DNA of 64,000 bases from Candidatus Poribacteria bacterium (GTDB lineage Bacteria > Poribacteria > WGA-4E > GCA-2687025), in contig JAPPNK010000021.1 in assembly GCA_028818695.1 (NCBI GenBank), positions 62,001 to 126,000 on the forward strand, given 5' to 3'. Below, in pieces: positions 41,815 through 50,485 of the stretch (position 1 is the stretch's first letter; every line of letters begins with the position of its first letter). The notes below the pieces were generated by a model that did not search any database, was not told where the DNA came from, and saw only the letters and a list, made by a program, of their open reading frames with translations. The translations under genes were made by a program, and so were the position numbers.

Positions 41815-43806
41815 ATGGAAAAGTTTAAAGTTGTAGCGGACTATGAACCCGCAGGCGATCAGCCTGAAGCGATTGAAAAGCTGGCGTCCGGACTTGAATC
41901 GGGCATGGAGAAGCAGACGCTCTTGGGCGTCACCGGCAGCGGCAAAACCTTCACGATGGCGAAGGTGGTTGAGGCGGTTCAGCGCCCGACGCTCGTTGTC
42001 TCACACAATAAAACGCTGGCGGCGCAGCTGTTCTCCGAGTTCAAGGAGTACTTCCCAAACAACGCCGTCCGATACTTTGTCAGCTTTTACGACTACTATC
42101 AGCCCGAAGCGTATATCCCGTCGACCGACACCTATATCGAAAAAGACCTGCTGCGGAACGAGCAGATTGAGCGTTATCGGATGATGGCGACGGAGTCGCT
42201 GTTGACGCGGCGGGATGTTCTCATCGTCGCGAGCGTGTCGTGCATCTACGGCTTGGGTTCGCCTGAAGAGTATGAGAAGCAGAAGGTGGAGCTCTCCGTC
42301 GGGCAGGAGATTCATCGGAACAACATCATTCGCCGTCTTATTGATGTGCGGTATAAGCGGAACGACGCCGGCTTTGAAGAGGGATGCGTCCGCGCGCGGG
42401 GGGATGTGCTGGACATCTGGCCGCCGTATAGAGAGTCCGCTTTTCGAGTGGAGCTGTTTGGAGACGAAATCGACAGAATACGCGAGATCAACCCGTTGAC
42501 GGGGGAGGTTGTGGACGAGCTGGATAAGATTGGCGTGTTTCCGGCGTACCATTATATGGCGGCGCCGGAGATGCAGGAGACCGCCCTCGTCGCCATCGAG
42601 CATGAGCTTCAGGAGCGCATCCCTTGGTTCATAGAGCGCGGCAAGCTGCTGGAGGCGCAGCGAATTGAACAGCGGACGCGGTTCGATCTGGAGATGATAC
42701 GCGAAGTCGGAAGCTGTCAAGGCATCGAAAACTATTCGCGCCATTTTGAGGGGCGCGAGCCTGGGCAGCCGCCCTCCTGCCTGATCGATTACTTCCCGGA
42801 CGATTACCTCGTCTTCGTTGACGAGTCGCATGTGACGCTTCCGCAGATACGCGGGATGTACCACGGCGACCGAGCGCGGAAACAGACGCTTGTCGACTAC
42901 GGCTTCCGCCTCCCGTCCGCTTTAGACAACCGCCCCCTGCGCTCCGAGGAGTTTAACAAAAAACTGAACCAGACGGTGTATGTGTCCGCGACGCCGGGCG
43001 ACTATGAGCGGGACAGCAGCGCTCAGGTGGTGGAGCAGGTGATTCGCCCGACAGGGCTTGTCGATCCGCCTGTCCATGTGCATCCGACGGAGGGGCAGGT
43101 TGACCATCTCATCGGAGAGTGTCGAAAACGGGCGGCGGCGGAGCAGCGCGTTCTGGTGACAACGCTGACGAAGCGCATGTCGGAGGATTTAACCGACTAT
43201 TTTGTTGAGCTTGGGCTGAAGGCGCGGTATCTGCATTCGGAGATCGACACCTTGGAGCGGACGGAGATCTTGCGCGACCTGCGCGAAGGCAGATTCGATA
43301 TACTTGTCGGCATCAACCTGCTGCGCGAGGGGCTTGATCTGCCTGAAGTCGCGCTCGTCGCCATTTTGGACGCCGACCAGGAGGGCTTTTTGCGCTCCAG
43401 CACATCGTTAATACAGACCGCCGGACGCGCCGCCCGAAACGCCGAAAGCGAGGTGATCCTGTACGCCGACCGTGTCACGAATTCGATGGAGGCCGCCATC
43501 GAAGAGACAGGCAGGCGGCGAAATCGCCAGCTGGAATTCAACGAAAAGCATGGGATTGTTCCGAAGACGGTCATAAAGGACATCCGCGGCTCGCTGCGTT
43601 TTGAAGAGGACGACCCCGCGCCGGACGAATCGCAAGCGGCCGCCGACATGGTCGCCGAGGCGGCTGAAGAATACGGCGGCGATGTCCGCTCGCTCATCGA
43701 ACGGCTGCAAGAAGAGATGCAGAAAGCGGCCGCCGCGCTGGAGTTTGAAAAGGCGGCCGCTCTGCGCGATCAGATCGACGGGTTGCGCGGCGATTTTGCC
43801 GAATAA
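41815..43806 (+). CDS. uvrB: UvrABC excision nuclease subunit B
   Basis: 663 residues, full length. Walker A at 38-45 (GVTGSGKT), the beta-hairpin segment [22 protein letters not shown] that clamps [17 protein letters not shown], helicase motif [18 protein letters not shown], motif [16 protein letters not shown], motif [11 protein letters not shown] and the C-terminal UVR domain ([27 protein letters not shown]) that binds UvrC. UvrB loads on damaged DNA delivered by UvrA. Followed after 11 bases by the histidine kinase gene, and preceded 21 bases by the GT-C-like gene. Confidence 0.98.
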   Translation: MEKFKVVADYEPAGDQPEAIEKLASGLESGMEKQTLLGVTGSGKTFTMAKVVEAVQRPTLVVSHNKTLAAQLFSEFKEYFPNNAVRYFVSFYDYYQPEAYIPSTDTYIEKDLLRNEQIERYRMMATESLLTRRDVLIVASVSCIYGLGSPEEYEKQKVELSVGQEIHRNNIIRRLIDVRYKRNDAGFEEGCVRARGDVLDIWPPYRESAFRVELFGDEIDRIREINPLTGEVVDELDKIGVFPAYHYMAAPEMQETALVAIEHELQERIPWFIERGKLLEAQRIEQRTRFDLEMIREVGSCQGIENYSRHFEGREPGQPPSCLIDYFPDDYLVFVDESHVTLPQIRGMYHGDRARKQTLVDYGFRLPSALDNRPLRSEEFNKKLNQTVYVSATPGDYERDSSAQVVEQVIRPTGLVDPPVHVHPTEGQVDHLIGECRKRAAAEQRVLVTTLTKRMSEDLTDYFVELGLKARYLHSEIDTLERTEILRDLREGRFDILVGINLLREGLDLPEVALVAILDADQEGFLRSSTSLIQTAGRAARNAESEVILYADRVTNSMEAAIEETGRRRNRQLEFNEKHGIVPKTVIKDIRGSLRFEEDDPAPDESQAAADMVAEAAEEYGGDVRSLIERLQEEMQKAAAALEFEKAAALRDQIDGLRGDFAE

Positions 43807-43817
43807 AGAGCGGCGGT

Positions 43818-45332
43818 ATGGGCTTGTTTGCAAAGCTTCGGCGATCATCCGCGGCAGGTTTGCTTCGCCTCTACGGGTTTGCGGGGGCGGTCGTTCTGTT
43901 TGCCGGCTTCGTTTTGTACGCCAACTGGATCTTGGGACGGCTGGAAGACCGAAGCCGCGCGTTTGTGGAGCCGTTGGCGCGTCTCTACTCCTATCTGCCT
44001 GTCATTGACGACAAGGAGACGAGCGACCGCGTCGCGCAGGCGATACGCGGCGTCTCGTCGGGCAGCGGGCTGCGTTTTATCATTGTCGATTCGCAGGGAG
44101 AGGCGGCGCTGGCGCGCGGCATTGACGAGGAGCTGCAGCGTCAGCTGGACGCGGGCAAGCCGTTGAACGACCGTCAACAGGAGCGGCTTGAAAACGCGAT
44201 GGAGCAAATGCGCCGGCGCTCTAAAAACCGCGTATCCATTGAATATCCGCCCGACTATCAGCAGCGGCGCATCATCGGGCGGCTTTACTACGGCGATGTG
44301 GATGTCGACCTGCTGTCGGACATACCGCTTGCCGTCGCGGATGTGGACGGAAACCCTGTCGGATGGCGTATCTACGGCGAATGGGAGACGCCGGCGACGA
44401 ACCCTGAGGGGCTGCCAAAGGCGCGGGCGTTTATGCGCGGGGCGAAGCGTTTCAACCGCGTGGACGATCTCCAGATCAATCCGCGCTTGGAGCAGGGCGT
44501 TTTTTATTATGAGCTGCCGCCGCTGCGCGCGCTGGAGTGGATGCCGTATATCCAGACATTTTTGGCGCTTCTGTTTGCGCTGGGAGCCGTTCCGTTGTAT
44601 CGGCGCGTCCGTTTGCAGGAGCAAGCGGCGGTCTGGGCGGGGCTGGCGAAAGAGGGCGCGCATCAGCTCGGCTCGCCGATTTCGTCGCTGATGGGATGGA
44701 TCGATCTCGCGGACGAGGGCGGCGCGGAGGACTCCAATCTGGATATCCATGCGGAGATGCGGCGCGATGTGGAGCGGCTGCGTCAGGTGGCGGCGCGTTT
44801 TTCGGAGATCGGAAATGAGCCTCGGCTTCGGCCGGTGGACGCGATCGAGGCGGCGCGTTCGTCTGCGTCCTATTTCCGCGAACGGCTGCCGCAGCTCGGC
44901 GGCGAGATCGATATTTTAGAGCGGTATGAATCGGTTCCGCAGGTGCGGGCGAATGAGACGCTTTTGCGCTGGGTAATCGATAATTTGGTGCGGAACGCAG
45001 CGGACGCTGTCGTAAATCGACCTGATCAAACGCAAAAAGGAGAGATAGAAGTGTCTGCGGCCTATGAGTTTCGATCTAAATGTGTTATCATCATGGTAAC
45101 GGACAACGGCGACGGCGTCGCTCGTTCCGACCGGCGGCGCATCTTTGAGCCGGGATTCACGACAAAAGCGGGCGGATGGGGCATCGGCCTCGCGCTCGCA
45201 AGGCGCATCGTTGAAGGTCCGTTTGAGGGAAGCATCGCCCTTGTGAAGACGGGATCGAGCGGCTCAACGTTTCGAGTGGAGCTGCCGGCAGTAGAAAACG
45301 CAGGCGGAGATTCAACATCAACAACGCCGTGA
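43818..45332 (+). CDS. Membrane sensor histidine kinase, partner of PorX-like regulator
   Basis: 504 residues. Two membrane segments (about 13-35 and 245-263) enclose a periplasmic sensor region of about 210 residues. The H-box is unusual: AKEGAH282-QLGSPISSLMGW, with Gln-Leu-Gly in place of the common Glu-Leu-Arg/Lys. Then come the N-box DNLVRNAADAV, G1 VTDNGDGV, F-box FEPGFTTK and G2 GWGIGLALARRIVEG. The QLGSP-type H-box and the pairing with a PglZ-domain response regulator recall PorY of Bacteroidota. The coding end overlaps the regulator start by 4 bases (GTGA), so the two proteins are made together. Confidence 0.9.
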   Translation: MGLFAKLRRSSAAGLLRLYGFAGAVVLFAGFVLYANWILGRLEDRSRAFVEPLARLYSYLPVIDDKETSDRVAQAIRGVSSGSGLRFIIVDSQGEAALARGIDEELQRQLDAGKPLNDRQQERLENAMEQMRRRSKNRVSIEYPPDYQQRRIIGRLYYGDVDVDLLSDIPLAVADVDGNPVGWRIYGEWETPATNPEGLPKARAFMRGAKRFNRVDDLQINPRLEQGVFYYELPPLRALEWMPYIQTFLALLFALGAVPLYRRVRLQEQAAVWAGLAKEGAHQLGSPISSLMGWIDLADEGGAEDSNLDIHAEMRRDVERLRQVAARFSEIGNEPRLRPVDAIEAARSSASYFRERLPQLGGEIDILERYESVPQVRANETLLRWVIDNLVRNAADAVVNRPDQTQKGEIEVSAAYEFRSKCVIIMVTDNGDGVARSDRRRIFEPGFTTKAGGWGIGLALARRIVEGPFEGSIALVKTGSSGSTFRVELPAVENAGGDSTSTTP

Positions 45333-46882
45333 AGCAAGAGATTTTATGGATCGACGACGAGATCGACTCGCTGCGGTCGCATACGCTTTTCCTGCAAAGC
45401 CGCGGTTACCGCGTGACGACCGCCTCCAACGCGCGCGACGGTCTCGCCCTGCTGTCGGAGAGAAGGTTCGACGCCGCGCTGCTTGATCATCACATGGTCG
45501 GCATGAGCGGGCTTGAGGCGCTGGACGCCATCAAGGCGAGCCATCCGCGCCTGCCGGTCGTCATGATCACTCAAAGCCATGAGGACGCGCTCATGGACGA
45601 GGCGCTGCGCGGGCGGGTGGACGATTTCCTGGTGAAGCCGACGCAGGCGGTGCAGGTGGCGCGGACGCTGCGCCGTCTCTTAGACCGAAAGCGCGTTGAG
45701 GCGGAAGGAGCCGCTGCGCAGTATCTGAACGAATACCGGGAGCTGTCCGCTTTGACGGACGCCGAGCTGGACTGGCGCGGATGGATTGAGGCGTACCGAC
45801 AGCTGTGCGCCTGGGACATGCGCATGGATGAGCTGAAAGCGGTTGGACTGGACGCAAACCATGCGGAGCTGCGCGCCGACCTGAACCGCCGTTTTTCGAA
45901 CTACGCCGCAGATCATTACAGCTCTTGGGCGCGGGGCGCGGACGATTCTCCGCCGCTCTCTACCAATGTGCTGGATCGGCATGTTCTGCCGCATCTGCGG
46001 GAGGGGACGCCCGTCTTTTTTGTCGTCATTGACTGCATGCGCTACGACCTGTGGCTGACGATACAGCCGCTGCTGGCGGAGATGTTTCATATTGAGACGG
46101 AGCTGTATTACGGCGTTTTGCCGACGGCGACCGCGTATGCGCGCAACGCTCTGTTTAGCGGACTGTTTCCGTCGGAGATTGCCGAGCGGTACCCTGACTG
46201 CTGGTCGGAGGATGTTCGTTCGACGGAGAGTTTAAACCGGCATGAGAAACGCCTTTTGGAGCTGAAGTTGGAGCGGAGCGGTTTGGAGCTGTGGCCGGCT
46301 CCGCGTTACTTCAAAATCTTTGATCCGGAGGGGGGGCAGCTGTACCGCAAGCGCGTCGCTTCCTATGATCGATTCAGTTTGGCTTGTTTGGTGGTGAATT
46401 TTGTGGACGCCTTGACGCATGAGCGTTCCCATTCGGAGCTTCTTCGTCAGATTGCGCCGGATGAGGCGTCATTTTGCTCTCTATTTCGTTCTTGGTTTCA
46501 AAATTCGGACCTGTATGAGATCTTTCGTTTGATGGGCGACAAGGGCGCAGCCGTGGTCGTCACGACGGATCATGGGTCTGTCTTGTGCAATCGGGCGTCG
46601 AAGGTGTTCGGCGACAGGGACACGGCGTCCGGCTTGCGCTTCAAGTTTGGCAAGCGCGTTCAATGCGTGGAGGAGTCGGCGGCGACGTCTGTCAGCCCGT
46701 CGGAGTACCGCCTGCCGTCCGATTTTCCGGGCAAAAACTACGTGTTTGCAAAAGAGGATTACTACTTTGTGTACCCAAGCGATTTCCAGGTATATCGCAA
46801 AAAGTTGAAGGGCGGCTTTCAGCATGGAGGCATCTCTATGGAGGAGATGCTGATTCCATGCGCATTGATGCGCCGCCGATGA
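45329..46882 (+). CDS. porX: PorX-like response regulator with PglZ domain
   Basis: 517 residues starting at GTG 45329 inside the kinase stop; no clear ribosome site, so translation is probably coupled. Receiver domain at 1-120: acid pair Asp9-Asp10, phospho-acceptor Asp53 in ALLDHHM, MITQS and FLVKP. After a helical bundle comes a PglZ/alkaline-phosphatase-fold domain with VVIDCMRYDLW, LPTATAYARNALFSGLFP and VVTTDHGS, the metal and nucleophile motifs. In Porphyromonas PorX has exactly this design, acts on nucleotide signals and controls the T9SS genes. The match along the full length is strong; a T9SS role here is inference. Confidence 0.92.
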   Translation: MKQEILWIDDEIDSLRSHTLFLQSRGYRVTTASNARDGLALLSERRFDAALLDHHMVGMSGLEALDAIKASHPRLPVVMITQSHEDALMDEALRGRVDDFLVKPTQAVQVARTLRRLLDRKRVEAEGAAAQYLNEYRELSALTDAELDWRGWIEAYRQLCAWDMRMDELKAVGLDANHAELRADLNRRFSNYAADHYSSWARGADDSPPLSTNVLDRHVLPHLREGTPVFFVVIDCMRYDLWLTIQPLLAEMFHIETELYYGVLPTATAYARNALFSGLFPSEIAERYPDCWSEDVRSTESLNRHEKRLLELKLERSGLELWPAPRYFKIFDPEGGQLYRKRVASYDRFSLACLVVNFVDALTHERSHSELLRQIAPDEASFCSLFRSWFQNSDLYEIFRLMGDKGAAVVVTTDHGSVLCNRASKVFGDRDTASGLRFKFGKRVQCVEESAATSVSPSEYRLPSDFPGKNYVFAKEDYYFVYPSDFQVYRKKLKGGFQHGGISMEEMLIPCALMRRR

Positions 46883-47176
46883 GTTTGGGAGAGCGTGACG
46901 GGCGCTCTCGGAGAGGATCGTTTTGAAGGTGGCCGACGCTGCGGCGCCGGTCAGAATCTAGGCAATCAGAGAACGGAAAGGTTCGTTGCGATGCCCAACG
47001 CAGCGTTCATCAGGTGAGATCGTCCATGCGGCGTTCCGTGTGCGAGCATTCTTTTGACCGCTTGTTTGAAAGGGGCGGGTCTTGATCGCGTTCGCCGCGC
47101 GAGCCGCGCGGATATCTTCATGCCAAGAGGAGGTCGGCGCCTCAGTTTCGGCCGTTAGGTCGCAGGGAGGCGTCAG
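46883..47176 (+). other. Leader region of the RNase G gene
   Basis: 294 bases between porX-like and rng. It contains a hairpin right after the porX stop (GAGAGCG 46889-46895 with CGCTCTC 46903-46909, no T-run) and a very GC-rich hairpin (CCGCGCG 47095-47101 with CGCGCGG 47105-47111, loop AGC). No coding frame convinces. RNase E/G leaders in other bacteria can be targets of their own enzyme; this one could be similar, but that is only a suggestion. Confidence 0.4.
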
Positions 47177-48694
47177 ATGGCTACCGATATTATTGTTTCG
47201 GAGGATGAGTACGAAGTCCGAGCCGCAATTCTGGAGAACGGGAGTTGCGTCGAAATTTTCAACGAAAGGAAGTCCGAGGAGCGTTCTTTAGGAAACATCT
47301 ACAAAGGCAGAGTCGGAAGCGTCCTGCCAGGGATGCAAGCGGCGTTCATCGACATCGGGTCCAGTAAAAACGGATTCTTGCATGTGTCCGATCTGCAGGC
47401 GCATGTGAACGAATACGGAGAGATTGAGCGGAACATCGACGGAAACGGAAGAGCCGCGCGAAATCGAACCCCCATCGAGTCGATCCTGAAAAAGGGGCAG
47501 GAGATTCTTGTTCAGATCGACAAGGAGCCGATCGGGACAAAGGGACCGCGCGTCACGGGCTACATCACCATTCCCGGCCGTCATCTGGTGTTTGCGCCGA
47601 CATCGTCCACGCTGGGCATCTCGCGGCGCATTGCCAGCGAAAAGGAGCGCAGCCGACTTCAAAAAATTGTCTCCAAGCACATGCCGAAAACCGGCGGCAT
47701 CATCGTCCGCACTGCATGCGCTGGATGCGAGGACAGCCAGTTCGTTCCTGAAATCAAATTTCTCAGCAAAACATGGGAATCGGTCGTCTCCAAAAGCGAG
47801 CGCAAAAAAGCGCCCGCGCTTGTCTATGAAGACCTTGGTCTCGTCTTTCGCGTTATCCGCGACATTTTCACGGACGAAGTCAACCGCTTCATCGTCGAAG
47901 GCTCCGCGCTCCACGAAAGCATCCTGAAATATGTTGAGGAGTCGCTTCCGTCCCTCCGAGAAAAGATCGTGTTCTACGAGGATGAGATTCCGGCGTTTGA
48001 AAAATTCGGAATTGAGCAGGAGGTCAAAAAAGCGACGAGTCGCCGCATCTGGCTCAAATCGGGCGGATACCTTGTCATCGACGAAACGGAAGCGCTGGTC
48101 GCCATTGATGTCAACACGGGCAAGTTCGTCGGCAGCGAAAGCCATGAGGAGACCATCTACCAGAACAATCTCGAAGCGGCGGTGGAGATCGCGCGCCAAA
48201 TCCGCCTGCGCGATCTGGGCGGCATCATCGTTCTCGACTTCATCGACATGGAAAATCCAAGCAACCGAAAGCGGGTGCTTCAGACGCTGGAGAAGGAGAT
48301 ACGCAAAGACCGCGCCCGCACGAACATTCTACAGTTCACGGAGCTTGGGATCATTGAGATGACGCGCCAGCGCCAGAAGGAAAGCCTGAGCGCGATGTAC
48401 TGCTCTGGATGCCCGTATTGCGGCGGGTCGGGCTATGTGCTGTCTGAAGAAACAGTGGTAATTCGAACGCTGCGCAGTCTGAAGCGGGCGGCGGCGCGCG
48501 CCCCTAAAGGCTCCTACCGCCTTATTGTGAGCGACATGATCGCCGCTCGTCTTCGCAAGGAGGATCGGCAGAAGCTGCGCGACTTGACGAAAAGCATGAA
48601 CATCCGCGTCAAGGTGGACGCGAACCCCGACATTCATATGGAGGATTTTCGAGTCTTTGAGATGCCGCACAACCGCGAGATCTTTGTGAGTTAG
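47177..48694 (+). CDS. rng: Ribonuclease G/E
   Basis: 505 residues, close to RNase G in length (the long scaffold tail of RNase E is absent). S1 RNA-binding domain near 35-130 (GNIYKGRVGSVLPGMQAAFIDIG), 5' sensor region, and the DNase I-like catalytic core with metal ligands in VAIDVNTGKFVG and IIVLDFIDM. The zinc-link is present as C-S-G-CPYC. It cuts single-stranded AU-rich RNA with preference for 5'-monophosphate ends, maturing 16S rRNA and turning over mRNA. Start follows GGGAGG. First gene of the run rng-moaC-sbcD-like-DUF255. Confidence 0.95.
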   Translation: MATDIIVSEDEYEVRAAILENGSCVEIFNERKSEERSLGNIYKGRVGSVLPGMQAAFIDIGSSKNGFLHVSDLQAHVNEYGEIERNIDGNGRAARNRTPIESILKKGQEILVQIDKEPIGTKGPRVTGYITIPGRHLVFAPTSSTLGISRRIASEKERSRLQKIVSKHMPKTGGIIVRTACAGCEDSQFVPEIKFLSKTWESVVSKSERKKAPALVYEDLGLVFRVIRDIFTDEVNRFIVEGSALHESILKYVEESLPSLREKIVFYEDEIPAFEKFGIEQEVKKATSRRIWLKSGGYLVIDETEALVAIDVNTGKFVGSESHEETIYQNNLEAAVEIARQIRLRDLGGIIVLDFIDMENPSNRKRVLQTLEKEIRKDRARTNILQFTELGIIEMTRQRQKESLSAMYCSGCPYCGGSGYVLSEETVVIRTLRSLKRAAARAPKGSYRLIVSDMIAARLRKEDRQKLRDLTKSMNIRVKVDANPDIHMEDFRVFEMPHNREIFVS

Positions 48695-48701
48695 GCTGAC
48701 A

Positions 48702-49184
48702 TTGTCCGACTTGACGCATTTCAATGAGCGCGGCGAGGAGCGCATCGTTGACATATCTTCAAAAGAGGCGACAGCGCGCGAGGCGACAGCGCGCGGCTGC
48801 GTCTATGCGTCCGCGCAGACGCTGGAGCGCATCGCGTCCGATTCCCTTGCCAAGGGCGATCCGCTTGCCGCAGCCCGTCTAGCTGGTATGATGGCCGCCA
48901 AGCGGACAAGCGAACTGATACCGCTCTGCCATCCGCTTTTTTTGACCGCCGTTTCGGTGCGCCTAGAACTGAACGCGCCTCAAGGTTGTGTCGACATCGA
49001 AGCGACGGTCAAGGTTCGAGGACAGACCGGCGTCGAAATGGAGGCGTTGACGGCAGTCTCTGTCGCGGCGTTGACAGTGTATGATATGTGCAAGTCGGTC
49101 GATAAAGAAATGACGATCGGCGAGATACGCTTGGTTCGCAAAACAGGGGGGCGCGGCGGCGCATATGAACGGCGGGAAGGTTGA
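48702..49184 (+). CDS. moaC: Cyclic pyranopterin monophosphate synthase MoaC
   Basis: 160 residues, normal for MoaC. The start appears to be TTG at 48702 (the conserved SDLTHFNERG starts directly after it; no ATG precedes in frame); ribosome site weak. Marks: MVDISSKEATAREA-like region (here VDISSKEATAREATARG), MMAAKRTSELIPLCHPL, which holds the pterin-binding His and Lys, and GVEMEALTAVSVAALTVYDM with KSVDKEM. It forms the pyranopterin ring, the first step of molybdenum cofactor synthesis, together with MoaA. No other moa gene is in the window. Confidence 0.96.
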   Translation: MSDLTHFNERGEERIVDISSKEATAREATARGCVYASAQTLERIASDSLAKGDPLAAARLAGMMAAKRTSELIPLCHPLFLTAVSVRLELNAPQGCVDIEATVKVRGQTGVEMEALTAVSVAALTVYDMCKSVDKEMTIGEIRLVRKTGGRGGAYERREG

Positions 49185-49186
49185 CG

Positions 49187-50485
49187 ATGCGCATACTGCA
49201 CTGCGCCGATTTGCATCTTGGACGGCGTCCGTTCAACTTGGAGGCGCGTTTTGACGATTTTGGGCGCGTTTTTCTTCACATCGCAGATCGGGCGATAGAT
49301 CTGAACGCGGACATTCTTCTCATCGCGGGCGATTTTTTTGATAAGCGGGACATTGACGCGGCGATTTTGTCGCAGGCGCTGAACGGGCTTCGGTTGTTAA
49401 AAGACGCGGGCGTTCAGGTCGCCGCCATAGAAGGCAACCATGACAAGGCGTTTCGCCGAACCCTCTCCACGCGGCTGGAATGGCTCCGTTACCTCTCGTC
49501 GGAGGGTATGCTTCATCTGCTGCATCCGTCGGTCTCTTCGAGCGGTATTCAGCTGCCGGCGTGGGATGAACCGTCTCGATCCGGCGCAATTCTGGAGATC
49601 GGAGGCGTTCGTCTGGTCGGGCTGGGTTACCGCGGGGCGCAGGGCGACGCTTTTTTGGAGCAGGTTGACGGAGCGCTGCCCTTCGCGGACGATCTTTTCA
49701 CCATACTCATGTTTCATTCGGGCGTCGGGGAGCCGGACGGGTTCATCATGGGTTCCGTCTCAAAGGAGGCGCTGGCTCGGCTGGACGGGCGGGTACAGAT
49801 CGCCGCGCTGGGCCATTGGCATCGCAGGCGCGAATGGCAGATCGAAGGCTTCAAGGCCCTGATGCCGGGGTCGCCGGAGGTGTGCGACATCCGCGAGGCG
49901 GAGTATGAGCGCGGCTTTTTCCTGATCGATACGCCTGACGACCCGAAGGGCGCGCCGCAGATAACGTTTGAGAAGACGCCTTTCCGTCCGCATGAGCGCA
50001 TTCAGGTTAACCTGGACGGCTGCCAGTTTCCGTCCGCCGCCGTCTCCCGCGCGTCTGAGGAGGCGGCGAAGTTGTCGTCCTACAGGAAGGCGCCGGCGGT
50101 TGAATTGACGCTGACGGGCGAGCTGAAATTTGACGCGATAGATATTCCGATAGACGCGGTTCGGCAAGCGGCGCAGGAAGCGAGCGGAGCCTTGCATGTG
50201 GAGGTAGTGAACCGCGCGAATTTGCCCGCTTCCGCCATGTCGATGGAGTCGCTTCAGTTGCATAAACGGGATGAAATAGAGCGGCAGGCGCTGTATGATC
50301 TGGTCAATGAGAGCGGCGAGTATGCCGGTTCGGCCGATCTGTTGACGGAATTGGCGGTTCAATTGAAGGACGGATCGGCCGCCTCGGAGAATGAAAGTCA
50401 GTTTACGGAAGAGGCGATTGATCTGCTCATTTCAGCGGTTAAGACGATGGAGTCGGCGGAGACGGATCAAGAAGGAAGTCCATGA
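49187..50485 (+). CDS. SbcD/Mre11-like DNA repair exonuclease
   Basis: 432 residues from ATG 49187 (GAAGG 6 bases upstream; overlapping moaC end nearby). Calcineurin-like phosphoesterase motifs in order: [32 protein letters not shown], and ALGHWHRR. Together they bind two manganese ions. SbcD-type nucleases normally act with the SMC-like ATPase SbcC to open DNA hairpins and trim breaks, but no SbcC/Rad50 gene follows here: the next gene is a thioredoxin-like protein overlapping by 4 bases. The last 130 residues are an adaptor-like domain. Confidence 0.9.
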   Translation: MRILHCADLHLGRRPFNLEARFDDFGRVFLHIADRAIDLNADILLIAGDFFDKRDIDAAILSQALNGLRLLKDAGVQVAAIEGNHDKAFRRTLSTRLEWLRYLSSEGMLHLLHPSVSSSGIQLPAWDEPSRSGAILEIGGVRLVGLGYRGAQGDAFLEQVDGALPFADDLFTILMFHSGVGEPDGFIMGSVSKEALARLDGRVQIAALGHWHRRREWQIEGFKALMPGSPEVCDIREAEYERGFFLIDTPDDPKGAPQITFEKTPFRPHERIQVNLDGCQFPSAAVSRASEEAAKLSSYRKAPAVELTLTGELKFDAIDIPIDAVRQAAQEASGALHVEVVNRANLPASAMSMESLQLHKRDEIERQALYDLVNESGEYAGSADLLTELAVQLKDGSAASENESQFTEEAIDLLISAVKTMESAETDQEGSP

